A stretch of 64,000 bases of DNA from Sordaria brevicollis. Taxonomy: Eukaryota > Ascomycota > Sordariomycetes > Sordariales > Sordariaceae. Positions 46,979 through 57,406 of the stretch are shown in pieces (position 1 is the first letter of the stretch; every line of letters starts with the position of its first letter). The stretch lies in assembly GCA_033439795.1 (NCBI GenBank), contig JAUTDP010000015.1, positions 1,054,001 to 1,118,000 on the forward strand, written 5' to 3'. A model generated the notes under the pieces. It saw nothing but the letters and a program-made list of their open reading frames with translations. It searched no databases and was not told the DNA's origin. A program made the position numbers and the translations under genes.

Positions 46979-47068
46979 GGGGCCACCCGGGGATTGAACC
47001 CGGGACCTCTCGCAAGAATGCTCAGGATTGAACCCTAAGCGAGAATCATACCACTAGACCAGCGGCCC
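46979..47068 (-). tRNA. tRNA-Pro (anticodon AGG) with an 18-nt intron
   Basis: The minus strand folds as a standard tRNA. The acceptor stem is GGGCCGC paired with GTGGCCC (one G-U pair), with discriminator C. The anticodon stem is CTCGC/GCGAG, the loop TTAGGGT gives anticodon AGG (Pro), and the T-arm has loop GTTCAATCC. The intron (47032-47015) follows nucleotide 37, the canonical position for nuclear tRNA introns; the mature length is 72 nt. The A-box (TGGTCTAGTGG) and B-box (GGTTCAATCC) are intact. The intron, together with the two preceding exon G residues, repeats the B-box sequence exactly. A T-run terminator follows. Confidence 0.95.
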
Positions 47069-48435
47069 TTGATTGGTTGTTGAACAAAGCTCAGAACATT
47101 TAGTTTATGAAAGTCTGATGAGAAGTGCAAGAACTGAAAAAGCCGCCAATGAGTTCAGGAATGGAGTCGAGATGACCGTTGTAAGAGTGCTCTGATCAAA
47201 ACTTGATTATATCTTCATTTGAATCCGAGACCATCCTTATCGCGGTTGTCGCGCATTATTTTATCTTTCGCCTTGAATAGCTTTGCCGCGGCACGTACGC
47301 CAAAATCTGACGTCCACAGAAGCCTTTCACACCGCTTCACCATCGAATCATCGCTGTCCGCCCAACACACAACCCGGACTCCTCCTCATTTCCCAAAGCA
47401 AATGCATCTTAACATCTGAATGGTCAGCAAAACTGACCGGCCGAGTTTAAGCGCCCTTTGCGTTTTTACCCAATGCTGGTGAATGTTGACAGGCAGCACA
47501 TTCCTGCTGTGCTTGATGTTAGGGCCTTCGGTTCTTCGGCTCCCCGGTTTTGTTATTGCGATGGGATTCGACGGAAAGCGCATGTTTGTGGACACAAAAC
47601 CTGAGGTCGCGCTTATGAGCCTTGTCGGCGTCTTCTGGAACGCTTCCAGCTCCGGGGTTGAGGCTTTATAGAAAGCAATCGGATGCATGTACCTACCCTC
47701 CCTCGCAATGCATCTACATATATCCTTACATAACGCACGCCAGCCGTCAAAATGTAGTTATTGATAAACAGCCAGTGAGGCTGTTTGACTGACAGTCTGA
47801 TTTGTAGGCTCCGTTGCGAACACTGCGTCAGAAGTATCCTCACCCAAGATCCATTAATGCTCGGGCCTCTCGGTCCCGTGAGAAAGAAAGCATGAACGCG
47901 CTTGGCCTCCTCAACAGGTCGACACAGTATCGGAAACATCAGCCTTGCATTGATCGCGTCTGTTGGAGACACTGTGGTCCCTCAATTCCGACTGAATGGT
48001 TCTCAGCCCTTGTCAATCTTTTAGTGTCCCGAACTGTCGGGACCGGTCCAAACAATTTTTGGACGCCCGGCGGCAAAATCGTCCACGTCAATGTGTGTCA
48101 AGGGTATGAGATTGGAGCGAGATATTTGAACCGAATCAATACGGAGTCTGCCAAGTAAGAGCGAAGCTGGGACTGGAGCAGAAAGAGCCTGTGATCATTC
48201 ATGATGCCGGCACCGCGCTTGTTGGCGTGGTCGATGAAGTTGTCGAAGAAGAGAGAAAGAAATATATACTGCCACAAAAGTCCATAAACCTCATTGATGT
48301 TGTGTTGTCCATCATCGTCGTTTTTTATTTCTCCTTTCATTCTTTCGTTCATTTTTATCGGGCTGGTCTCGATTGTTTCGCTCCTTCACCCACTGTTTCC
48401 CCTGTTTGGCCCAGTTTTCGTCGTTCAGAATAACC
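47069..48435. other. Intergenic region
   Basis: About 1.4 kb between the tRNA gene (-) and the repeat-protein gene (+). It likely contains the promoter of the latter. No gene or repeat is supported. Confidence 0.5.
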
Positions 48436-49553
48436 ATGCATCGCCCCCTCTCTTTTCGCGTTCTCGCCAACCTCACCATAACCATTCTCCTGGCCTCCAG
48501 CATTGCCTCTGCCTTCCATGTTCAAGATCTCCTGCACACGTTGCGATCGCTGAGTAAGTATCGAACTTCCGAACTCACAACGTCAGAAGCTTCAAGTGCT
48601 AACGTCACGAAGACGCACCAGCCAGCAGCACCGCTCTCAACGTCCGCCGCTCAAACTTCACTGCACCCGCTAGCACTCCCGCTACCATCTCTAACAACGG
48701 CACCGCTGGCTCTTCCCATCCTGCGACAACAGAACAAAAAGGCGGACTTGGCCTTGACGATCTGTTGCATAAGCTGTTCGGTAGACACAACAAGCCCGAC
48801 ACCAGTATTACGTTGAAGGCTCGCAATGGAACCACCGCCGCCCCTGCTGCAGTTCGTTCCAATGGTACCACTCCCTCCGGTTCCTCTCACCCGGCTTCAT
48901 CGGAAGGAGGCCAAGGCCTGGGGTTGAGCGGTCTTTTACACAAGCTCTTCAACCGCCACAGCACGCCCGTCACCGTTCCGACTTTCAATATTCGAGCCTC
49001 AAACGGCACTGCAACCCCCGCTGGACTATCCAAAGGTAACGGCACCACTCCCAATGGTTTCTCCCACCCGGATGCCACAACCGGATCCCTCGGCCTTGGC
49101 GGTCTTTTCCATAAGATCTTCAGTCGTCACAACGCGCCCATTGTCGTTAGTCCTTTCAACGCCCGCGGCTTGAATGTCACCGGCACCGTCCTTCCCGCGG
49201 GGGTTCCCTCCAACGGCACTATCCCGTCTGGCTCTTCGCACCCGGAGGTTGTAACGGGAAAAGGGCAAGGGCTCGGACTCGGTGGCCTTCTTAGCAAAAT
49301 CTTCGGCCGCACGACTTCTGTGCCCGCACCGGTCGATGTCCCCAATTCGGGCGATGTTGATGAGGTTGACGGTGAGGTTGGTATGCTGATGAGTCTCAAT
49401 CGTCTTGCCACGAGGGACGGAGAGAACAAGCTAAGTCGCGAGGAAAAGAGGAAGAATCGGGAGATGAGGCGTGTAAGACGGGCCATGTCTGCGGCAGCTA
49501 AGGCTGAGAACGAAGCGAGACATGCTGCTCGTTCCAAGATGTTTCGGGGTTGA
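48436..49553 (+). CDS. Secreted tandem-repeat protein with amphipathic LLHKLF helices and NGT sequons, 349 aa
   Basis: Exon 1 is 48436-48553 and exon 2 is 48622-49553. The 68-nt intron has donor GTAAGT, branch GTGCTAAC and acceptor CACCAG, and the join is in phase 1. A signal peptide (VLANLTITILLASSIASA) is followed by a first DLLHTLRSL segment. Four repeats of 57-59 aa then span residues about 47-279. Each repeat has one or more N-x-T sequons (mostly NGT), a G(S/F)SHP motif, a Gly-Leu stretch, and a short amphipathic helix of the type GLLHKLFGRH, then a Thr/Val/Pro linker. The last copy has lost the RH. The tail (about 280-349) is acidic, then highly basic (SREEKRKNREMRRVRR). No enzyme domain is visible, and dibasic sites do not separate the repeats. 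It is an uncharacterised secreted glycoprotein; a surface, peptide-precursor or membrane-active role is speculation. Confidence 0.82.
48642..49340 (+). repeat. Four in-frame coding repeats of 57-59 codons
   Basis: The units start at 48642, 48816, 48993 and 49164. They share the order NGT...SHP...GLGL..LLHKLF.RH at the protein level. DNA identity is lower than protein similarity, so the duplication is not recent. A diverged half-unit (LLHTLRSL) precedes unit 1 in exon 1. Confidence 0.85.
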
Positions 49554-49900
49554 AAATGATTGCCAGCTACAGTGGCATGCCGCGGCGACTCTCGAGTATG
49601 TGCCGATAATATATAGAACCGGTGTTGAATAGTTGGCTGGGTCTATCGTAAGGCAAGTCGGAAGACGTATAATGTCAGAAAAACGCCTTCATCGGCATCG
49701 ATTCGGGTCCATACTTGCGATGTCGCCAGTGCTCTGATTCGTGAACCGCAGCCGAAGGCAGTCCGACCGTCACGCGGACCGCCCAAATCGAAGTGTCGGT
49801 TTGTCGAGGGATAACCACTGCTCGGGGGCCGACGAAGCCTGCCGAATCGGCCCCCGCCACCAAGAGAAGTAACAATACTCCAACATCACCACCCCTCAAC
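49554..49900. other. Convergent intergenic region
   Basis: 347 bp between the repeat-protein gene and PSF3, expected to be 3' UTRs. Nothing further is recognised. Confidence 0.6.
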
Positions 49901-50620
49901 TCACCTCTTCTTGACATTCTCCATCCACTCCTTACTCGCCTTCGTGCCATCATGCGCACTCCTGAACAACTTCCTCTCCCACTCATCCAACCCCCTCAAG
50001 AACTCCTCTCCGGCGCCACCAACACCCAAATTGCTGGCATTGTCCTCCTTCGTCGCCTTGCCCTTCCCCTTTCCTCCTGCCCCTCCTCCATCTCGTCCGT
50101 GGTACGAACTGCCGCCGCCACCCACCTTTCTAGCGTGGAGGGCGATTTCGGCCGCTCTTGACACAAACGTTTTCCTCAACACAGCGCTCAGTTCTGGCTC
50201 CTCTGATAGTTCCATCATGTGCGTCGCGAGGGCGTAGAAGTGGGCGCTTTGGTCGCGCAGCGGAACGGAGCGCGGGTCGGCTTTGAGGGCTTGTACGACG
50301 TCGTTTCCAAGGGCAGAGGGCAGGTCGAACGTGATGAAGGATTTGCTGGATTGTGATGGGTCGTCCATGTCGACGGCGCCGGTGTTGGCGATGGCGAGCA
50401 TTTCGGCGAGCCAGATGGGTAGGGCGACGCGCGAGCCGGCCTTGAGAGTGTGACCGGGTTGGTTGTCGAGATAGCCGAGGTCGGGAACATCGATTTGGAA
50501 GGTGCAGGGGATTTTCTGAGAAGAGGTTCTGGTTAGTCGATGTTACTATATCCGACCTTTGGCGGGGAGGATGGTTACCTCTGCGTCGGTTAGGATCGCA
50601 TCAATATCGTAATATGACAT
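49901..50620 (-). CDS. psf3: GINS complex subunit PSF3, 218 aa
   Basis: Exon 1 is 50620-50579 and exon 2 is 50515-49901. The 63-nt intron has donor GTAACC and acceptor CTCAG and joins in phase 0. The protein starts MSYYDIDAILTDAEKIPCTF, the classic PSF3 N-terminus. It continues with the B-domain strand set (VPDLGYL, LKAGSRVALPIWLAEML) and then helices of the A-domain (FFYALATHM-like region, LSAVLRKTFVSRAAEI). A Gly/Lys-rich low-complexity insertion (about residues 150-185) precedes the terminal LDEWERKLFRSAHDG. GINS (SLD5-PSF1-PSF2-PSF3) binds CDC45 and MCM to form the replicative helicase in the nucleus. It is divergent from the mitochondrial SOD gene. Confidence 0.93.
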
Positions 50621-51109
50621 GATGGTGGTTAAAACACTCTCGCTAGAGCCGGACTGAGGTGCAGAGATGGTTTCGGAATGGTTGAGAGGGACAATTGACT
50701 GAACTCAAGCTACCGTCAATGTCGAGATGGCTTTTGGGAGACGCGCCCTGAAGATGGGAGACGCGACGGAGAAAGAGTGCCGCAATGCCAAGAGACATCC
50801 TTAAACGGATTGTGGCTTGAAAACCACTTTGGGAGAGGTCGAGCCACACCAAGCCACATCCACCTTGCGGTCTCGGCGAGTGGGGCTATGACGGAATTGA
50901 ATCGGTTCTCATGGAGCTTCCATCCCGAGCTTATTAGATAAAGTAAATAGAAGAGACATTTCCCGATAGTCACCGTCAACCGTCCAAATCAAATACACTC
51001 CGAGGTAGCCGACGACCATTTCTTTTTCCAATTGCTGTCTTGTCTCACGTTAAGAATTTAATCAATTGACTTTAATCATTAGTATCTCTCGATAAACACA
51101 ACCATCAAA
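50621..51109. promoter_or_regulatory. Bidirectional promoter region between psf3 and sod-2
   Basis: 489 bp between divergent start codons, so it carries both promoters. The right-hand 100 bp are AT-rich and lead into an ACCATCAAAATG start context for the SOD gene. No specific binding site is claimed. Confidence 0.45.
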
Positions 51110-51936
51110 ATGTCCACCTCTCTCTTCCGTGCTACTCCGGTTGCCCGCAGCGCCCTGCGCGCTGCCAGCGCCGTCAAGCCTGCTGCTACCTTTGTTCGCG
51201 GCAAGGCTACTCTTCCTGACCTTCAGTGTAAGTGCCACATCCTCTACACGATACCATCTCCTTAGCTATCCTTCCCCGTCCTCCTCCTCCACACGTCAGC
51301 AAGCAATGGAGCTGCAATGGCATTTCCCGTAGGAAACCCCCAAGCTAACCTTTCCTCTTCCCCACAGACGACTACGGCGCTCTCGAGCCCTACATCTCCT
51401 CCAAGATCATGGAGCTCCACCACTCCAAGCACCACCAGACCTACGTCAACGGCCTCAACTCGGCCCTGACCACCATCGCCGAGGCCGAGTCCAAGGGCGA
51501 CTTCACCAAGGCGGCCTCCGTCGCTCCCGCTCTCAACTTCCACGGCGGCGGCCACCTCAACCACACCCTCTTCTGGGAGAACTTGGCCCCCGCCTCTCGC
51601 GAGGGCGGCGGCTCCCCCGACGGTGCTCTCGGCAAGGCCATCACGACCGAGTTCGGCTCCTTCGAGTCCTTCGTCAAGCAGATGAACGCCGCGCTGGCGG
51701 GCATCCAGGGCTCCGGCTGGGCGTGGTTGGCCAAGGACAAGGCGCAGAACGGCAAGCTGGCGCTCATCACCCGCGCCAACCAGGACCCCGTCACCGGCAA
51801 CTTTGTTCCCCTGCTTGGCATTGATGCGTGGGAGCACGCCTACTACCTCCAGTACGAGAACAGGAAGGCGGAGTACTTTGAGGCTATCTGGAACGTCATC
51901 AACTGGAAGACTGTTGCCAAGAGGTTCGAGGCTTAA
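51110..51936 (+). CDS. sod-2: Mitochondrial Fe/Mn-type superoxide dismutase, 228 aa
   Basis: Exon 1 is 51110-51227 and exon 2 is 51368-51936. The 140-nt intron has GTAAGT and CCACAG and splits a Tyr codon. The Arg/Ala/Ser-rich N-terminus (SLFRATPVARSALRAA) is a typical mitochondrial presequence, ending before LPDLQYDYGALEP. Metal-ligand motifs are all present: HHSKHHQTYVN, FHGGGHLNHTLFW and DAWEHAYYLQY. The HGGGH, NHTLFW and GIDAWEHAYY forms fit Mn-SOD. The enzyme dismutates matrix superoxide to H2O2 and O2. Family length and residues are intact. Confidence 0.95.
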
Positions 51937-52750
51937 AATTGTGTTGGATATACCTAAGAGGGGAGAGACTGTAGTAGAATAGGTGGTTGTTTTAATGGAA
52001 TGGTGTGTTACTACTACCAGTACTATGCAGAAGCGCTTTTGTGATTGTGTATCGATCACCATCACGAAAAAAAGGCGCGAATCGTGATAAAGAGAACGAA
52101 GAATGGAAGTTGTCTTAGATTGGGCACGTATACTCAAGTCATGGATTCACGTCAACATAATATCCTTGAGGGGAGAGAGTATTGGACTCTTCGTTACGCC
52201 ATGATGGATTTGTATTGCCTACAAGGGGAACCCTGCCGCACCCAGTCTTTTAGTCAGGAACCGCTAGTGTCATCACGTATCTCCGTTGTACCCCGTCTTT
52301 TGTTTATTTGACAAGACAGGTCAGGTCAACCTTGACAAAGGGGCATTGCCTAACCAGGATCATGGTGAGCTTCCCGAGGGATATCGAGAGTGACATATGG
52401 ATGGCCACTGGCCTATAGTTTAGATGAAGATGTGCATTGGCTACATTTTTTCATGTCAGGATCCAGATCGGGGTCTACAGCTCCCTGGGAAGTATGGCGA
52501 TTCAGACAAGGAGGCATGGCTGTCAGCCAACTCAAGCTATCCTGAATCATGCTGACAAATTTGAACTCACCTAACCCATAGCTTGAAACAGGTTGTCATG
52601 AATGCCGTATCTGTGAACACACTTCTGGAAAAGTTCTACGCCTTGCATGAGTCGATGCAAATCAAGGTACATATAGTGTTCAAGCCGCCGAGGCGTATGT
52701 ATAGCGACTGAATTATAGCCCAGCGTGTCCTTGTCCGTGTTCGAGCTCAG
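51937..52750. other. Convergent intergenic region
   Basis: 814 bp between sod-2 and the minus-strand hypothetical gene. It should hold 3' UTRs and some spacer. No gene or RNA is recognised. Confidence 0.5.
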
Positions 52751-54368
52751 CTATATGCTCAAGTATTCCATCTCCCTGTAGATCCGTGCCGGAGGTGGAT
52801 CACAGCTGGTCAATACCTCGGAACCGCCAAAAAACTCACCGTCCTTCAAGATGCTTTCATGAAATCCCTGGCCAAGCCGGACCGTAACATTGGATGCCGT
52901 AGGCGTCTCGCGCGTGAATTTGCCCCCAACGTGATCATTCGCAAAGATCCCGAGCTCTCGGTCCCCATAAACCGCCAAGGTTCCTTGATCAATAGCATCG
53001 TCGTCCAACCTCGATTTGCAATAACGGCGAAGAAAATACTCGAAAAACTTGTACTCCAAGCCTGGTGTGGGAAACTCGGAATGTTCTCCAACGTAATGGT
53101 TTGGACGCCCTCCTCGTTCATGAATCCAGCCTAGCACCAGATGAACTGATCGGCGGGGATTCCTAACGTCGTTCCATTTGCAATCCTTGACCTTATTCAC
53201 CAGCATTTGACGCTCTTGAACCACATATGGCCCAGGGTAGACAACGAGTGCGTGGACCCGCGAAGGATCTCCACGATCAGGGTCATCGACAGGGGGGAAA
53301 TAATCCAGAATCTGAGTGAATACGTACAATACCTGCATCAATTCCCACACCACAAGATGGGCATCTGCGTGAGACCATGCGTTATTGCCTTCAACGACGA
53401 GCTGTACTGGACAGCCACGTCCACTGTCTTTCAGTTTCCGGCAATACGTTGCCCGGCCAAGACCGCGTGCGAACCGCCAGGCCATGGCCTCTCTTCTGGA
53501 GTCTTTTTCCAAAATGTTACCGAGAAGCCAGTGTGCAAGTCTACCAAAGACAGCTTCCTCAGCCTCCGGTGTAGCGTCGATGTTGCAGACAGCAAACTGC
53601 TCTAGCCAGTTTACTTCTTTCTCTGTCAGGGACACGTATTCTGACATGTGTCTGTGGGCGTCTCTGTGGGCTTGATCCAGTTTTTTCAAGATGCCTGGCA
53701 TGTCCGCCTTAGAGTCCATGGCCTTGCGAGTGGGCTCGTGGTAAGCCCCGGCAAGACCCGCAGCAATTATCATGGTCCTGTAAAAGGAAAGCCGTACGCG
53801 ATCGCTCCATTCGGGCATGGAAGATGGCTCCTCGGGAAGAACCGTTTCTTGTCCTTTCGGATCTGGTTTCGGCCTATCAGCAGGAAGCCATGGATGGTAA
53901 CATCTGTAGCGATATAGCTTGGCCTCTACATGTTGAGCCAGGAGGTTGAGTGCCCTGACTTGCTGGTATTCTGACAAAGTGATGCTTGACTTTGGGCTGG
54001 CAGAACCACTCAACAGGTCGCCAGGTACGATATCCATAGGGGGTAATCTTCCACTCTTCTCGGCATCGGCAACCTTTCTCGTCATGCGGGCCTGATTAAG
54101 CATGAGGTTAGCACATGGCTCGAGCGTTCAAGGTGCAATTGTGAGCTAAAGAACATACAACAAGCAAGGCCTCTCGGGCGTGAGGGACATCCTCAACGCA
54201 AAGGTCCCACAGAATGGCGCTCCTGTGGGCGGTCCATTGATTCCGAAGATTGCGACAGGTTATAGAGAGGGTCACTGCATCTTGGATGCGCTCAGAGGCT
54301 ATGGATTGATATATGGCGTAAAGGACCTCGAATGGTGCCCTATGAGCCAGAAAATTTGACGTCCCCAT
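52751..54368 (-). CDS. Uncharacterised protein with F-box-like start, 516 aa
   Basis: Exon 1 is 54368-54159 and exon 2 is 54091-52751. The 67-nt intron has GTATGT, branch TGCTAAC and acceptor ATCAG and joins in phase 0. The first 65 residues (APFEVLYAIYQSI...DAVTLSITCRNLRNQW) resemble the fungal F-box or HHE-type 'L-P-x-E-V-L..I...L...D..sLs.tcr.lr' pattern. The rest is a fungal-type globular protein with Trp- and Arg-rich patches (HPWLPADRPKPDPKGQ, WAFRRGLGRATYCRKLK-like) and no known catalytic site. An adaptor role in ubiquitin ligases would follow if the F-box is real, but the match is weak. The function is unknown. Confidence 0.72.
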
Positions 54369-57300
54369 GAGAGTTGCTCTAAAGTTTCAACTGAGGTCTT
54401 TCTCGCTTCACACACTGATTAGAAATGCGGAAATATGCGAGTTGCTGGTCGACCGAGTTTCGCTTCTGGTACAAGTCATTAAGGACTTTGTACAGGACAT
54501 GATGAGTCTATCGGCTTCTTAGAGTCACACTGCTGATGGAGCCAAGGCTCCGGACACAGTGACTGATGCTGTCGAGCTTCATTAGCCAAGATTTGCGCTA
54601 AGCAACAAGGACGGACTGAGATATCCGGAAGGAAAAGAAGATAACGCCAGCCAAATCAGTAGAATTGAAGCTTGAAAGATAGGACCAGGGGAGTGTCTCA
54701 ATGACACAGACAAGAAGTCCATATACTAGTAACGGCAAGTCACTAACTGTCAGCGAATTGAGCGAGCAATGTAGATTTGGAAATGGCTTGAGCGATGGCT
54801 GATAAATGGCAGTGGGAATGGCCTCAACATCGCTGCTCGTGGTTGTCAGCTTGCAGTGAGGCCAGAGCATCTGACATCTCGGACAAGGCCGAAAATGAGT
54901 CTCAGACGGAATCTCGACTTGGTGATCGCCGAAAGCCCACAAGAGAGCTTTTACGATGAACAGGGATGCTGGTTCCCGGATGTGAGGAACCGACCCGTCT
55001 GTTGCCTGTTCCTGTCTTTGCGGCTGGTGGTGAGAGGCGCTGAAGAGAGGTTCTCGCTGTCGGTCAGACCATGAGGCATCAGCCCACATGACTCGTGACC
55101 AAATGCCGGGAAGTGTCTAGACGAGCAAAGAAAGTAGAGACATCTGGTCCTTCCGCTTTTGGTCAATCTGGGAATACCTGTATGGTCTGATTAACCCAAA
55201 TTTGGGAAACAGCCTCTTCGCTCTGATGATTAAGACGGACTTTCTTCTTTCCAAGGTCGTGACTTCCCAAACCCACCCGGTGCCGGAGTAGTTGAAACCG
55301 TTTGTTGCCGTTGGATAATGGAAATGAATTGCTTGACCCGCTGAAAAGCGCCGGAGCCTGCCCCGGCACGCCGGCTTTATCTAGTGGCTTGGCATAATTG
55401 GGGTGCCCCTCTTTCACCCCGCACCGATGCTTGAACCCCACTATTAGGGCGTAGCTCAATGCGGATGAGACGGACTTTGAAGACGTCGACCTCAACGGCT
55501 TGGTGAGGACTTGGGTGGAAGCATTGAATTCCCTTTGCAAGTGGAAGTGGAATTTCAAATGTCAATTGAGCTCTCATCATCACATGCTCAGGTGCATCAT
55601 CGTAATGTTTCGCCCGGTGTTTACGGTCTGACGATCTAAAGGTGAATTTGAAGAGATACGAAGCTCCAATGAAACGAGCTCAGTTCGCGTTGATCCCTCA
55701 GCAGATACATCGTATGACGCCTTCCACTTGGGTTAGATCAGCCCCTTCTCCAAGAAAAATATCCCGGAACCTCGGACAATGGAACGATTGTAATGTTCCC
55801 CTTCCCAGTTCAAAGTCCTATACACTACGGATAGTCATGATCTACAAACAGTTACCGGGGGTTAGGGAAGCTCCGGCTTGTTCGCATCATCACAACGGGC
55901 AAAAGTGGATATCGAGTACATCATCCGTCATGCAGAGGCAACTGAGTTTCCAAGGCCAAACGGTTGGTAAATCCAACCATAAATTATACGAGATGCGCAG
56001 CTATCTACTACAAGGGAAAGAACGACAAGTTCATCCCATCGCCAAGCCTCAACAGTGACACTACCCAATTTCAATTCGAAACGACCCTACCGTTGAACTG
56101 CCTCACCGCCGCCCTGATATATGTACCCAAGATTCCAAGCAGACATTAGTAGCTTGGAGTTTGACCGGCAGCTTTGTTTGAACCAATTACACTTATTCGA
56201 AACACTGTAAGCGCGCCGGCTTTCCTTGTCTTTCTCAAGTCATCATCCGTTTTCCCAAGCCCAAAAAAATCCCCCCCCCGCGAGACATGCCTGGTCTATC
56301 AAGCAGCAAGCCCAATTTGTGGGTGACCAACAAGGAATCCTACCGCCATCACGTTGTGATACGGTGGATTTCTTCTCTCCATTCACCGACCTTTTTGGGC
56401 TTAAATCCCATGCAAAGCGTAATTTGTGCCGGTACAGCTCTTCTTGGCTCGCCTCAAACATCGCCTTCCTAGCTTCCAGATGCCATCGACGAGCAAGATG
56501 AGGTCGATCTCAGCTGCAACCACGTCTGAGGAAGCCCCCAACAACACCAAGTGGAGTGTTACTAGTACGGACAAAGTGCTTGCCATGGAAGTTGCACACA
56601 TCTCACATCATCCCGTACACAGCATCGACCCTGAAAACACAAAGGGTAGTAACGATGTCGTACGCCGACAAAGAGCTACATACTTGGCCGCCACCGATCA
56701 GCATCCGGTCAGGCAATTTCAGATCGCAACTGAACATTAACCGTCTCACAGGTGGCACCTTCCCCTCGGACAAGAGAGGTAACTTTTTACGAGGTACTCC
56801 CCGAAATCACACTTTCCACTTGTGACCGGTGGCATTGAGAATTAGGAAACCAAAATTGTCACGGGTTGACAGGTGGCCAATAATGGCGGACCGCAACCAC
56901 AACCTCAACGGGAGTGTGGAGGAGGGTTTTGATGAGAGGTCGAAAGAGTTGAAGCATGAGACGACTGAAAAGCAGCCTCATATGCCCGTGTCCGCATCAC
57001 CGCCGCGGGGGTCTACAAGTAAAAGTGCAGGTAGAGGTAAGAAATGAAAAACCCCGCTTTACAGTCGATAGAGAGAAGTCGACGGAAGTTGACAAGGATC
57101 AACCAGACAATGCAGATGGCCAGACGAGAAAGAAGGAGGGGGACCCAGGCGTCCAGCCAAACAAGAGCGACAAGGTGAGATTGATGCCACCCTCTGCCAT
57201 CCCAAACAATGCACTTGCAATGCAGTTGCGATGCACTACCCGCACGTGTTGCGTCACCACCTTCCGTCTTCCAGGTCGTGCTCGCCAAAAAAGATATTCC

Positions 57301-57406
57301 CTAATCTCACCAAGTGGAAGGAACATTGCACACACCACCCACTCAGGCCACTGCCGTGCAACGTGAACTTGAAGTGAACGTGGAAGGAAGCCATCAATTG
57401 GATCCA
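54369..57406. other. Divergent intergenic region upstream of ccg-9
   Basis: About 3 kb with no firmly supported gene. It includes a C-homopolymer near 56270-56280. A small hydrophilic frame at 56883-57047 (54 aa) could be an upstream ORF in the ccg-9 leader. An element TCTTGGCT at 56442 matches seven of the eight bases of the Neurospora clock element core TCTTGGCA. The left part is the promoter side of the F-box-like gene. Confidence 0.45.
56883..57047 (+). other. Possible upstream ORF or 5' exon in the ccg-9 leader
   Basis: This is a 54-codon frame starting MADRNHNLNGSVEEG and ending STSKSAGRGKK, hydrophilic and protein-like. A GTAAGA donor-like sequence sits at its end (about 57037). It could be a translated uORF or an unrecognised 5' exon. 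I cannot decide without transcript data. Confidence 0.25.

Noticed and set aside
51262..52137. 291-codon minus-strand frame opposite sod-2
   Set aside because: Antisense shadow of the SOD coding exon, with Gly/Val-rich low complexity.
54598..55089. 163-codon minus-strand frame with a CPRCQMLWPHC motif
   Set aside because: The Cys/His pattern is too short for a zinc finger call, there is no splice support, and the C-terminal hydrophobic run looks accidental.
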